From positions 1 through 20,580 of the forward strand of contig ATSW01010895.1 of NCBI GenBank assembly GCA_000444245.1: DNA of 20,580 nucleotides. Reading direction: 5' to 3'. Shown here one piece after another: positions 9,067-18,315 of the stretch. This stretch comes from Botryllus schlosseri. Taxonomy: Eukaryota > Chordata > Ascidiacea > Stolidobranchia > Styelidae. Below the pieces are notes generated by a model. The model made no database searches. It was given only the letters and a program-made list of their open reading frames with translations, and was not told the DNA's origin. The translations under genes were made by a program, and so were the position numbers. Positions within the stretch are counted from its first letter, which is position 1. Each line of letters begins with the position of its first letter.

Positions 9067-9690
9067 ATGCGTACCATATTGTACTTTGGCAAGGTACTGC
9101 AGGCAACTTCTGTATCAATTTATTCTGTTGTCTAGAAAATCATAAATCGAAAAGATAAGGTGTCGCTTTCCCTTGTGGAATCATTGCGTTACATTTGGCA
9201 ATTATTTTTCCCGATCGGGTAGCTGTTGATTAAAATCGATCATCAAGTCATCATCGCTTGTTATGACTTTGACTCGAATTGCTGAATTTTGAATGTATTT
9301 TGCGATTTGACTTGGAAAACGATAAATAGTAAATACTGTAATACTAGCGGCCCTCGCATATTTTTATGCTCCATTTGTTTCAGTCGTAATATGAAGTTAC
9401 TCCTCCGGGTGTTTTGTGAGGAATTATCGACATTTAACTGAGTGTAGACGTTTTTGCCTTCTCCAAATTTGGAGTCAATGTCAACGACTTGTTCCTATTG
9501 GTTCCTATAGTGAAACCATAACACCGTAGTCAAGCAGTTATATTGGATTATGAACATACTCGACATTTTCTGTCTCGGAGGTTTATTTAATGGAAATATT
9601 TCGTACTAAATATCTCAATATTTGCTGGAAATGTGCAGGATAATAAAAGCATTTTCAATATTCTCAGACTTGCTTCGCGGGCGCACGAAA
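9067..9690. other. Unassigned DNA, nothing recognised
   Basis: No long open frame, RNA-like fold or paired terminal repeat was seen. Simple coding statistics by eye do not favour either strand. Confidence 0.35.
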
Positions 9691-9930
9691 TCATCTTGCC
9701 AGCCGGATGCGGCGCGCATGTCTAACATCCCAGTTGTACATCGTTGATGTTGTGAGCAGGCGGCATTCGCGAGGAGACGAGATCCTGAGCCCGCGTTTGT
9801 AATATTGTTCCATATGCCGTAACTTGGACGCTTCGTGATCGCATACTTTTTGCTCCAACCGAGCTATCGAGAGTAAATTAACGTAATTCGACGCAAAAGA
9901 GTCATAAGTGTCTGCGAAATGAATAACCAT
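9691..9930 (-). CDS. Possible unidentified coding exon, 79 codons
   Basis: The frame runs from an ATG at 9930 to a TGA ending at 9691 and encodes a basic protein (rich in Arg, Lys and His near its C-terminus) with no family I recognise. The DNA here is more GC-rich than its surroundings. A plausible splice acceptor (TTCATTTCGCAG) lies inside the frame, so the real exon might start near 9913 instead of at the ATG. It faces away from the open frame at 10035 with about 105 bp between. It could be a terminal exon, a short gene, or chance. Confidence 0.2.
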   Translation of the reverse strand: MVIHFADTYDSFASNYVNLLSIARLEQKVCDHEASKLRHMEQYYKRGLRISSPRECRLLTTSTMYNWDVRHARRIRLAR

Positions 9931-10034
9931 AGGTATTTACAATGGAGTCATCCTATTTCCGGTGACTTTGGTTGTTTCTGCGGTCAGTAAGTAGGATAAT
10001 CGAGTGAAGACCAACGTCATTTTTCACGACAACC

Positions 10035-10250
10035 ATGCAACACGCAAGAACGTTCTCCTTGTATTTCAACAAAGTAAAGGAGTGCCGATGCGATTGCGGT
10101 TACGTGGGAAGAAAGGAGCCCCATTTGCAGGACCGTATGAAACAGTATGCCCCTAGATTTAGTAGAATACCCGCGTCCTTTAGCGGTATATCAGATTCGG
10201 TTACTTTGGAAAAAGCAGGCGGTGTCTCATTCACGTCATTAGCGAAATAA
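10035..10250 (+). CDS. Possible unidentified small protein, 71 codons
   Basis: The ATG at 10035 follows ACAACC, a reasonable eukaryotic start context. The product begins MQHARTFSLYFNKVKECRCD and contains a CRCDCGY cluster, then a Lys/Arg-rich middle. A strong donor-like sequence (CA|GTAAGTAGG, about 9985-9995) lies upstream. No family is recognised, and no membrane segment or signal peptide is obvious. It is divergent from the frame at 9691-9930. Coding status is uncertain. Confidence 0.18.
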   Translation: MQHARTFSLYFNKVKECRCDCGYVGRKEPHLQDRMKQYAPRFSRIPASFSGISDSVTLEKAGGVSFTSLAK

Positions 10251-10328
10251 CTCATTGTATTGCAAATGGGTGATTTCCGAAAATATATATTCAGTTTCCG
10301 AGATACAGGTTGTTTTCACTGATACAAC

Positions 10329-10420
10329 CAGCACCGTAACTGCCGCACCCCAAACCCCCCAATTGTGGGGGCCCGAGCTCGAAGGGGGCCGGCCCAAAAT
10401 TATTTCGTGAATTAGCATAA
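10329..10420. mobile_element. hAT-like terminal fragment, CAGCACCGTAACTG
   Basis: CAGCACCGTAACTGCCGCAC, then GGGGGCCCGAGCTCG and GGGGGCCGGCCC, resembles a GC-rich transposon end of the CAGTGGCGTAACT type known from animal repeats (from memory). The 8 bases before it are gatacaac. No matching right end or duplication occurs downstream in the window, so it is probably truncated. Confidence 0.4.
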
Positions 10421-11079
10421 ATTAAAGAGCATTTTTTTTTTTAATTTATGCAACGTTTTCAAAATTTTTTCGCGCTGTCCGCGATGTCAAGCTGCCAACC
10501 ATCTTCAATATTTGTAGCCTACTCTTCCTTCAAGAAAAAACACGCAAGATTTATAGAAATAGACATATCGGCGTTGGCCATTACCGCACCAAGACATATG
10601 CGACTCCGGGAAGCGTGCCAGAACGATCGGCAGTGCGAAAACTTTGGCCGAAAAGGACCGCCCTTACGCTGTCCGAAAACTTCGTTATATATACAAAATA
10701 CATATAGGTTTAATTATCAATAGGCGCCTAAATGACTGGCGTCAAATGTTCCTGTCTTGGCAATCTGAACCTCAAAAGACAAATACCATCCCGCAGGGAA
10801 AAATATATGCCAGTGAAGAAATATCAATTTGAAATCGTCTGCGTCTTTTAGTTTAGTACCTTTGGGCTATTCTATATTTTTGATATAGCAGAAAGGAGGT
10901 CACGTCACGTCACATCATGTAACGAAGTCATACCAACGGGTCCGCCCGCCCGAAGATGTTTAATTATTATTTACGGGCCCTACAGTTTCCGGTAAATCTG
11001 ATAACGTGAGCAGAGAGGACAAGAAATTGATAGCAATATATATGCAATTCCAAATCTTATTGGTCGCTTTTATCATGAA
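10421..11079. other. Unassigned DNA
   Basis: A T-run and ATTTATG repeat (10432-10450) begins an open frame (10448-10723, + strand) with no recognisable domain. A second frame (10644-10832) overlaps it. I see no splice or promoter support, so neither is called. Confidence 0.3.
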
Positions 11080-11175
11080 TAGGGCTGGGCACAATAATTC
11101 GAGTATTCGAATCAGAATAGAGTGTTAATTTTAATGATTCGAGTCGAGTAGTAAAGGACGATTTTTTCGAGTACT
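11080..11175. mobile_element. hAT-like left end with ATTCGAGTATTCGAAT repeats
   Basis: TAGGGCTGGGCACAATAATT, then GAGTATTCGAATC and GATTCGAGTCGAGTAG, resembles hAT ends of the CAGGGCTGGGC type. The preceding bases are atcatgaa. The complementary end is not visible in the window. Confidence 0.45.
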
Positions 11176-11479
11176 GAAATTGTACTCTTCTCGCCACTGA
11201 ATGTTAATTTATCAACGAGAATAATAGTTTCGATACTCATTTTCACTGTAGAAGCCTTGGAACCAAAGGGAGCATAGAATATGGCAACTTATATCTTCGT
11301 TAACGCCACTGTTTCAGCAGTTCTTAACTGTATTCAACTGACCATCATCGTATTTTTGCCAATTCCATTATTCGCGAATAGAGGTTTTGCGACTTGCTAC
11401 TTTAAAATCCTATGATCCGCGTACCATCTATATATGCTTTCAAAGTATTCAAGTGAAAAGCAAGAGCACGAGGTAACAT

Positions 11480-11564
11480 TTTGGAATCAGTTGACTGGTC
11501 CGGCCCGCGAGCGATTTGAAGGCTTGAACCCGGCCCGCGACGCAATTTGAGTTTGACACCCCCG
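11480..11564. mobile_element. hAT-like right end, GGCCCGCGA / TTTGACACCCC type
   Basis: The stretch ends GAGTTTGACACCCCCG at 11564. The reverse complement, CGGGGGTGTCAAACTC, is close to the common hAT end CAGGGGTGTCAAACTC. The block CGGCCCGCGA occurs twice inside (about 11502 and 11531), also typical of that group. The following bases gttaaccc would be the duplication, but no left end was found. The minus-strand frame at 11402-11710 reads through it and is not a gene. Confidence 0.55.
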
Positions 11565-12234
11565 GTTAACCCATCATTATATGTTGTTTGATAGGCGGAT
11601 TTTCCATTTCCCGAATCCGCAAATACTGTGCCAAATTGAGAACAAATCACGACTGAGAACGTCTGCTTCAGGTGAACACGTGATGGTACTCGTAAAGTCG
11701 AAAGTTTCACGACCCACCTTCGACGATTTTATCATGTAAGTCGGTGCTCAAGAATTGAAATTGCATAAGATATTCGTTTACGATTTATCCTCTTCAATTC
11801 CAAGTTTATAGACCCAAGTAAGAGTGTGTTGTAAACGGATAATATTGACTCATAAGAGCTATTTTTACCAACGGTAGCACTTGTCTTCAAATTATAAAAG
11901 AGCATTTTGTTTACTGTTTTTCGTCCTCCGTCTGTAAATGCGAAGTACTAGATATCCAAATACACATTCCTAGCATCCACTCATGTTCCGGAAGTTACAT
12001 TACATGTAGGCTACGCCGCTTTATTTGTGAATATGGGCAGTTGGTAACATATTATTGTAGTCCCACGAATGAATCGCGCTATCGGACCACGCTCACAGTA
12101 GCCTATACAGATTACATACATAGACAGTTGCTCGTGTGTCGTTACTTCGATTAAGCAATTTCGATTACAAATATGCATGGAAATACATCTCATTAATATT
12201 GTACAACTTCACTCATACTAACTATTGCTATTAG
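11565..12234. other. Unassigned DNA
   Basis: No gene is supported. The minus frame at 12011-12193 is short and unremarkable. Confidence 0.35.
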
Positions 12235-12459
12235 TTACTTTTCACAATATTTGACATTCTTCAAACATTCATCAATAAGTTTCCTGTGCGCATTTCGCGA
12301 TATTCCCACCGCCACTCCATTTAAAAGGGGTCTTGATGATACATTGTAAATAAACATAAAACTGAGTAGCCTATACGTTGTGGCAAATTTCTTCAACTTG
12401 GAAAGTTGCCTTCGTGCCTTACTCGACTCACCGTCGCCGAAACGATATTTTAGGGGCAT
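12235..12459 (-). CDS. Possible unidentified coding frame, 74 codons
   Basis: The frame begins MPLKYRFGDGESSKARRQLS and ends LKNVKYCEK. It is rich in Lys and Arg, with no domain I recognise. The ATG is directly preceded by an acceptor-like TTCTAG, and a consensus donor G|GTGAGTCG lies 28 bases into the frame. A very short exon is therefore as plausible as a full open frame. Evidence for transcription is absent. Confidence 0.15.
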   Translation of the reverse strand: MPLKYRFGDGESSKARRQLSKLKKFATTYRLLSFMFIYNVSSRPLLNGVAVGISRNAHRKLIDECLKNVKYCEK

Positions 12460-12763
12460 CTAGAATTTTAAACTAAACATATTAAATAGCCAACAATACA
12501 GACATCTGCCATTTTACTGAGCCCATATCTGCTTCTCTGATGCCACTCCAAATTTGCCAAAAAATGTTATGTGATAGTATTTGGTGTTTGGTCTGATTTC
12601 GATCATGAAAGCAGTCAGTAGAGTGCTTCCGCGTACTCCCACCATACAAAATGCTACAAAACGAGTTTGGAGACAAGTAAGCTAGTTCTTAGTTGTACAC
12701 CCGCCACCAACTCAGAATGAGGGAAGAAACTGAAATGGTTTGCCGACATATAAGCAATTTGAG

Positions 12764-12985
12764 CATGCGACACAATGGAAAACGACAGTTAACCATGGGA
12801 CATTTTAGCATGCGTCACTTCGACATGTAACTTTATGAGCCCAAACTAACCCTAACCAGAAAAATCACCCTGAAATTAACCGCTATATATATCCTAACCC
12901 CAAGCCTTACCCTATAACCCAGGTCTAAATTCAACCCTAACCCACCCCTAACCTGTAATTTAATCCACATGCTCATGTGTGCCGA
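12764..12985. repeat. CATG-motif repeats with degenerate TAACCC tract
   Basis: GCATGCGACAC, CATGGGACAT, GCATGCGTCAC and ACATGTAAC follow one another at 12764-12830, and ACATGCTCATGTGTG returns at 12967. Between them (12842-12955) lies an impure run of CTAACCCTAACC, CCTAACCCC, CCCTATAACCC and CCCTAACCTG words, related to the animal telomere repeat TTAGGG/CCCTAA. The symmetrical arrangement suggests one repeat element whose core carries telomere-like sequence. No flanking duplication is identified. Confidence 0.6.
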
Positions 12986-13105
12986 CGTTATTCCATCCCA
13001 TAGATTGCTTGGTCGATCTCCGCAAACTACTTTCTAATTCCGCATTGACTCGACTAAGCTTAAGCTTTAAACGTGGGCAAGGTCCACAATGCGGTAGCCG
13101 CGTAG

Positions 13106-13345
13106 CTATATTTTAGGATTATACCCATTAGTCACGGTGCGATAGTACACAACGAATGCTAAACGGTGCCTTGTAAACATTTTTCCGAATTGATGTTCAT
13201 TTTTCACATCTGTCGGAAAAAACTGTTGAAATGCATCCAGCCAACCATTTGTTTCTAACGAGCATATATTTTCGACGATAGCTGGATACAAGTGCTTGAA
13301 ACCTATTGAGACATATCTTCGTCTATTGAACTTGACACACCATAA
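13106..13345 (-). CDS. Unidentified minus-strand open stretch
   Basis: The frame is open for about 80 codons and ends at 13106. It includes HLYPAIVENICSLETNG and an aromatic-rich segment, compositionally protein-like. The only in-frame ATG is far downstream of its open limit, so if real it would be an internal or terminal exon. A weak acceptor (TTCAATAG) lies at its 5' side. I recognise no family. Confidence 0.15.
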   Translation of the reverse strand, partial: LWCVKFNRRRYVSIGFKHLYPAIVENICSLETNGWLDAFQQFFPTDVKNEHQFGKMFTRHRLAFVVYYRTVTNGYNPKI

Positions 13346-13347
13346 AA

Positions 13348-13455
13348 CGGTGGCTCTTGACCATTATCCATCTGCACAACACTTATGCTAATCTACACGC
13401 CTTCGCGGAACCCCAAATTTTCGTTGAATCACAAAATAAAAAATCAACCACCTAT
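13348..13455. mobile_element. Probable hAT end sharing a repeat with 7868
   Basis: CGGTGGCTCTTGACC resembles the hAT end CAGTGGTTCTCAACC. It is followed by GCCTTCGCGGAACCCC, a type of block common behind such ends. Bases 13381-13452 match 7868-7940. No right end with a duplication was found. Confidence 0.35.
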
Positions 13456-14533
13456 AGGCTACTTACAGGTTTAATACATTACAAGAGAATACTGGATCAT
13501 GAAATGAGCTGTGGATCAACTGGATTTCAAAAGAACAAATCACTAAAATATACTGTAGTTTTCACAGAGCACAAAAAAGGAATGATACTTTATTGCAAAT
13601 CAATGACTCCTACTGTTCAGAAATGCGAGGCTTCATCTAGGAATGTCTTATCGTATTGTTCGGTCGAGACGTGACAGCGCGATCGCAATTGCGTATCTAT
13701 GTGAGATTACAAATAGTATACTGCAGACAGAATTGGCATTTCAGATGGACGGGGTTTCGATTGCGTACAACAACAGTGTCAATTCGACTAGTGATCAGGT
13801 CTAATTAACTACAACCAATGACGGCCAAGAAGGGCGTATCATACCATAAATCATATGTATTAGTTGAGTGGGGCTCTTGACCTCCCGTAACAATAACAGT
13901 AATATTAATAATAAATTACACTTGTACTCGAAAATCGCAGCATGATTTCTGTAATTTCGATTCTTCATTTTCAATTATCTACACCTCTGCAACCCGTGTC
14001 GATTCTTCATCTACCGCATTTCTTTGTTGATGTATTGCATATGAATAACAATTTGACTTGGTTAGTGAAATTTTCAAAGTTTACGTCAATCTCGCCATTT
14101 TCCTTTGGGCTCCCGGATTATGTGAATATGCACCAGTTATAATTATCATAAATAATTTGACTTTCGGTTTGTTGAAGACACGTTGCATTTGCAATTCGGC
14201 AGACGCGTGCAGAATATCGTATGTCGCGATCGCAATACAGTCAAGATGTGCACACTGCTCCATTGCGCATGGTCGTTAACATCCCCCCTCCCATATTGAT
14301 GTTCATTGTTCATGAAAGCGAGATGGATTGTTGCAGGTTATCGACATGGGACACACACACATATTTCTTTTCTGGAAAAAACTTCATTGCGCTCACAAAC
14401 GTATAAATTCCATTATCTTCACCCCATCAATTTGACATGTGTATTATTGTATTTCCCGTGTGACCATGACGACAGACTGAGTTGACGAACAGAGTCAATA
14501 TATTTAATACAAATACATGGAGCTACTGAATAT
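13456..14533. other. Unassigned DNA upstream of the alkylsulfatase-like gene
   Basis: Several short open frames (13357-13674, 13942-14142, 14058-14279, 14221-14406) overlap each other on both strands and show no domain. This may hold the gene's upstream control region, but no specific factor site can be defended. Confidence 0.35.
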
Positions 14534-14540
14534 TATATAA
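14534..14540 (+). promoter_or_regulatory. TATA-like box of the alkylsulfatase-like gene
   Basis: TATATAA, in the context ATTATATAAGTATGCG, lies 90 bp before the ATG at 14630. A start of transcription around 14565 would leave a leader of about 65 bases. The sequence is convincing but sits in AT-rich DNA, so the call is tentative. Confidence 0.4.
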
Positions 14541-14629
14541 GTATGCGCCGCTCACGCATTATGATCATAGTTCACCCGATATACAGGGTATAGCATTAAG
14601 TCTTCGAGGTTATTCTAATAAAAGCAATA

Positions 14630-15114
14630 ATGCAAAAGACAACGTATCTCACGATAGGTTTAACAACGGCTGTTGTGACCGCTTTGGGGTATGTCTCGGT
14701 GATGGTAGGCAAAGGTGGATGGCATCATGGGGATAAGGATACAGGATTCGACTACATCACCGAGCCGTTATCCAAATCGAGCGACGTCACCGGATCATCG
14801 CAGAAGTTGGTCGAATACACCAAGAAGGAGTTTCTCACGAAGGAAGTGGTCAAAGTCGACGACAATATCTACGTCGCTATAGGATGGGCGTTGGCCAACA
14901 GTATCATGATCGAAGGTTTGTATGAAACTGTGTAAAGTGTGAATTTGATTCTGATTGAATCGGGCTATCATTCTTTTTACATTTGTAGGCGATGATGGAG
15001 TGATCATCGTCGACACAACGGAAAGTGGGGAGAGCATGAAGAGCATAATGGTGGAATTCCGCAAAATAACAATGAAACCAGTGGTTGCAATTATATTCAC
15101 TCACTTCCATACAG
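14630..15114 (+). CDS. Alkylsulfatase-like metallo-beta-lactamase-fold protein, first two exons
   Basis: Exon 1 is 14630-14915, and a 73-bp intron (14916-14988) has GTTTGT...TTGTAG borders. Exon 2 is 14989-15114, ending at a strong donor ACAG|GTAAAC. Splicing keeps phase and gives ...SIMIE-GDDGVIIVDTTES. Residues 6-26 form a hydrophobic signal or anchor segment. Residues about 77-95 (DDNIYVAIGWALANSIMIE) and 96-137 (GDDGVIIVDTTES, then THFHT) match the N-terminal part of the lactamase-fold domain of SdsA/YjcS-type alkylsulfatases. That family hydrolyses long-chain alkyl sulfate esters with a binuclear zinc site built on H-x-H-x-D-H. The first two histidines are in THFHT, and the D-H would have to open exon 3. 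The family is usually about 600-660 residues, so only about a fifth is here. No exon 3 beginning with the required DH codons was found downstream. Family is confident; substrate is inferred. Confidence 0.85.
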
Positions 15115-15939
15115 GTAAACGCTCTACAAATCTGATTTCCTTAGGAGTTTAAAATTTGCTCCGATTGAACTAAAGTGTAGTTCCCGATGTTTCATGATAT
15201 TTTCCGCGTAACGTCGTTTTGACTATATAATCTAGGAGCCGATTGGCGCAGTCTTATTATGTTCCACCGCCGCTGCAATACCAATGGGTTGCGGACTTTG
15301 GAGTGGGGAGAGAGGGCAAAAGACGCCAGAAATTTCGAAAGTTGTCTGAAATTCACAAAAACTGACAGAATCTTCTGACAGATGTATTCAACTTGATATT
15401 TTTCTTCGCGCTACGCGTGATTTAGGATGGCTGGTTTTTTTTGATTTTGATGTTGGTACCACCTGCCGAAAACGAATAAGTAGAATTTACAGTTGAGTCT
15501 GACTGTATTCGCAACTGTGAGAGAACGGTTTGTTCATAGGAACACCTGTGGACTTTGGCAGTGTTTTTTCAAGGTGTTTTGGGGGACCGAAACGGACCCC
15601 CAAATTTCTCCAGCGGTTTTCCAAAAATTTGGACTTGCAACTACAGTAGACGTAACGGTTGTTTCTCGTTATGTCTTGTCGATATTACGGATAGCCTACG
15701 ATCAATAGTTCACGTCCGAAAAAAAGAATAAGTGGAGGTGCAGAATTGCACCTTCGACACTCGTCCATGTTTATTTCTGATTTATGGCGTTAGGTTGCTA
15801 TCACAATCGCTGCGCCTTGTCGAATAATTCATTTTACGTTGCGTTGCTTGTACGTATTTACTCAACATGACGTTTAGTTTTAACGTAACTTAACCGAAGC
15901 TTTTCTTAAGTGGGATAATATTTTTGGCATTATATAAGG
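15115..15939 (+). other. Start of intron 2, or DNA past a truncated gene
   Basis: Bases from the donor at 15115 onward contain no exon continuing the alkylsulfatase domain. The open frame at 15493-15708 has no similarity that I recognise. GGGGGACC...GGACCCCC (about 15580-15602) can pair as a short hairpin. A tRNA-like fragment at 15234 is listed separately. Confidence 0.4.
15234..15310 (+). repeat. Possible decayed tRNA-derived SINE head
   Basis: GGAGCCGATTGGCGCAGT contains a good RNA polymerase III A-box (TGGCGCAGT). GGGTTGCGGACT, about 35-40 bp later, sits where a B-box belongs but matches it poorly. It does not fold as an intact tRNA. It is either an old SINE fragment or coincidence. Confidence 0.25.
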
Positions 15940-16619
15940 CAGGGGCCACCAACGTGCCCGCGGTCGCAGTAGCAAATATTCAAATGAGAGATTTGAAAGT
16001 CGAAGCGCAGAAAGGTCTCATACGAGGAGCAGTTTAATATGGGTCAGTCGACGTGTGGAAGACCTCCTAATATAGTCGATGTGAGGAGATGCACGGTAGT
16101 TTTTAGACAGATTTATTTCTGCGTCCTCGCGGCAGCCAGTTCAGACAAGAAAGAAGCATGCATTGTCATATGTCCACCACGGTGCTGGACACTTGGCTGC
16201 CCAAGAAATAGCATTACCATCACAATAGCAACCACCAATCATTACATATATACACCACTAATAGGTGGGCTGTCACAGACATACGAACACAGTTTTCGAT
16301 CAGGGGTTGCTCGTCTTCGCCCAGGCGGAGGCTTAACGGTAATCTAGTTTATATTCCCGAGTCTCGACTCGGAGAATGGCGCTTCGGCGCGCAGTGCGGC
16401 AACGCAACCGGGCCCGGACAAGCTGGTGTGAGTCCCGGTGAGTGATAGTTTACTGTTCTTGGTAAAGGACGGATACCCTGCCCCGTGCTCGGAATATCCA
16501 AGTAAAGGAATCCAACTGAGCACGGATAAACGGCGGGAGTAACTAGTAGCCCGTCCCATTAATCCGTACCCAAGAAGTAGCTCTTGTTTTTGAAAAGGTT
16601 GGTGACCCCTGATATAAAA
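15932..16619. mobile_element. 672-bp hAT element 15940-16611
   Basis: The left end is CAGGGGCCACCAACGTGCCC. The right end, reverse-complemented, is CAGGGGTCACCAACCTTTTC, and the first 14 bases agree at 13. Just inside the right end, AAGAGCTACTTCTTGGGTAC is typical of Charlie-like hAT 3' ends. The flanks atataagg (15932-15939) and atataaaa (16612-16619) agree at 6 of 8, a worn target duplication. It lies 485 bp or more downstream of the gene's visible exons, in the same intron if the gene continues. The frame at 16039-16347 has no recognisable product. A GC-rich insert lies in its right half. Confidence 0.8.
16352..16540 (+). repeat. GC-rich SINE-like insert with tRNA-type promoter boxes
   Basis: A-box-like GGCGCGCAGTGCGG (about 16386-16399) and B-box-like GGTGTGAGTCC (16425-16435, 9 of 11 to GGTTCGAGTCC) are spaced about as in tRNA genes. 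The tail contains CCGTGCTCGG (16483-16492) and CTGAGCACGG (16516-16525), which can pair as a 10-bp stem with one mismatch. This is the most GC-rich part of the surrounding transposon, and the hAT sequence resumes at about 16541 (AACTAGTAGCCCG). No poly-A tail or clear duplication was seen. A tRNA-derived SINE is the best reading. Confidence 0.4.
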
Positions 16620-17160
16620 TTTGCGATAGAAATTTAGAATAGGCTACTATACAAATATCGCTATTTTTGGTATTTAAATGAAACACTAGCGGTCTCTTAA
16701 AACTACTTAGCGGTCACCCAAACCAAACCTTAAAAATGGCCTTTGAGATGATCAAGTGTAGGGTCTGTAGGGCCAGACTAGGTACCAGTGATGAGCATCG
16801 GACGGACTCGGATGGCATTCGGACCGGATATTAGACAATTTTTTGACAGTCGGATAGGATTCGGATATTATTGCAGATTTTTTCCGGATATTGTCGGATA
16901 GCTGTAACTTTTGATACGGATATTTCCGGATAGTTGTAACCAGATGTGAGATTTGATTACAGGCCCATAGAAAGATGTAATCGATTCAATAACCAAATAC
17001 AGACAGCTGACACCTTGCGATATGAATGGTAGCAGTCTAAAAATGTTTGTCAAGAGTCCAAGAAAATACAAATAAACTATCGCCACTACCATTCTTACCA
17101 TTCAAGAGTAGACCATACTATAAGGTCAGCCATGTTATCACATTTATTTGCTAAAATACA

Positions 17161-17583
17161 TCAAGTATACCATACTTGCAAGTCTAAGGATATATAATAT
17201 GCGAACTGATAAAAGATGGTATGATTAGACATGAGCTCTCCTGACATAGTTATCATCAGTACAGTATTCTCGTTGAGCAGTTTCTGAAGTTCACAAAATT
17301 GAAGGTTTTGTTTCAACATCTGTCGCAGAACTGCATTTGCTTCCCACCTTGACATGTAGTTTTTGAACCCATAGCTGACGAATGTCACAATAGGGCATAC
17401 AATATCCAGAATCCTCAAAGTAGTTGTTGCGGCAGTCTTCTGTAGATAAATATAAGACAAATCCCTCTTTGCGTACTTTGTTGCATGACTGATTTTCATG
17501 CGACCACAGTAGTTGTATGATACCCTTTCAATCAGCACTATACAGCGGTGCTTATGTGCTATGGCACAATCTTTAGCTACCAT
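17161..17583 (-). CDS. Unidentified 140-codon open frame inside the hAT element
   Basis: This is the longest open frame in the 16786-19779 element. It overlaps by a few bases a second minus-strand frame (17577-17918, 113 codons) that ends where it begins. I see no zinc finger, DDE-type residues or dimerisation motif. RWEANAVLRQMLKQNLQF is helix-like in composition. The pair could be remnants of transposon coding sequence, but chance is about as likely. Confidence 0.15.
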   Translation of the reverse strand: MVAKDCAIAHKHRCIVLIERVSYNYCGRMKISHATKYAKRDLSYIYLQKTAATTTLRILDIVCPIVTFVSYGFKNYMSRWEANAVLRQMLKQNLQFCELQKLLNENTVLMITMSGELMSNHTIFYQFAYYISLDLQVWYT

Positions 17584-18315
17584 GAGTCTTCCGGCAGTTC
17601 ATGATCATAACGGAATATATCCCGATGATGATGACTCCATTTTGTGAGAAGGTATTCCCAGTGTGGACTTGGACTTTGCGTCAGCTTGCACGTCGAGTTA
17701 ACAGCTACCGTACCCACACACTTGTAGCCCGACCAATCAAATAAGAATATGCATACCAACTTATGCAAGTAACTTTCTGCAGTCAGAGAATTATATAGAA
17801 AGTTATATAAAAGGATATGTACACAGATAAAATGTATTATAATTATTATAACGGTGCCTCGACTATACAGTAGCCTACCGTCCTCTTTGAAATCATTCAA
17901 GATACATGCAGATTGCATACCTTACCAAGGTAAACTAATAACATAACAAGGCTATGAAATCCAGAATTTCTATATACAGTTACAGCGAAACCCAAACCTA
18001 TTCAACTCCTGCTTAAACTTCCCTTCCTGCAGCGGCTATCTTTTATCCATTATGATTGACGGAATCAATCATCTAGAACCACTGGGCCATATAAACAAAA
18101 GCTGTTCGTTTTTTTTCAACCAATGATCTGTTCATGTAAATCTGATTTCAGTTTAAGAATTGTGAAAAAAAACTTAGGCGTTATCATGGTGCTTTTCTAT
18201 ATGATTTAAACGAGAGACCATTTAAATAGCTTAAAAGTCAACACCAAGGAGTGGTGATCAGTGCGTTAGGGATGCGTCATTTCTCTTGAGTGAAGCCCCA
18301 TCAACTGTTCTATGT

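Noticed and set aside
8459-9158. Open frames rich in Ser, Arg and Val
   Set aside because: They are translations of GAGTC repeats in the arms of the 8520-9066 element.
13866-13890. GTGGGGCTCTTGACC as a second hAT end pairing with 13348
   Set aside because: It is in the same orientation as the copy at 13348, so it cannot be the opposite end, and no further end-like blocks follow.
15235-15380. Exon 3 starting after TCTAG at 15235
   Set aside because: It would keep the frame open but begins Gly-Ala-Asp-Trp rather than Asp-His, and soon meets a stop. It does not resemble the family.
15493-15708. Open frame as exon 3 of the alkylsulfatase-like gene
   Set aside because: It does not supply the Asp-His that must follow THFHT and shows none of the later motifs expected of the family.
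16039-16347. 102-codon plus-strand open frame
   Set aside because: It lies inside the 15940-16611 transposon, has no recognisable domain and ends next to the SINE-like insert.
16529-16545. 17-base match to the conserved 28S rRNA stretch AACGGCGGGAGTAACTA, near the R2 insertion zone
   Set aside because: The last bases (AACTAGTAGCCCG) belong to the hAT right end, which explains part of the match. The flanking sequence does not follow 28S on either side, so it is probably coincidence.
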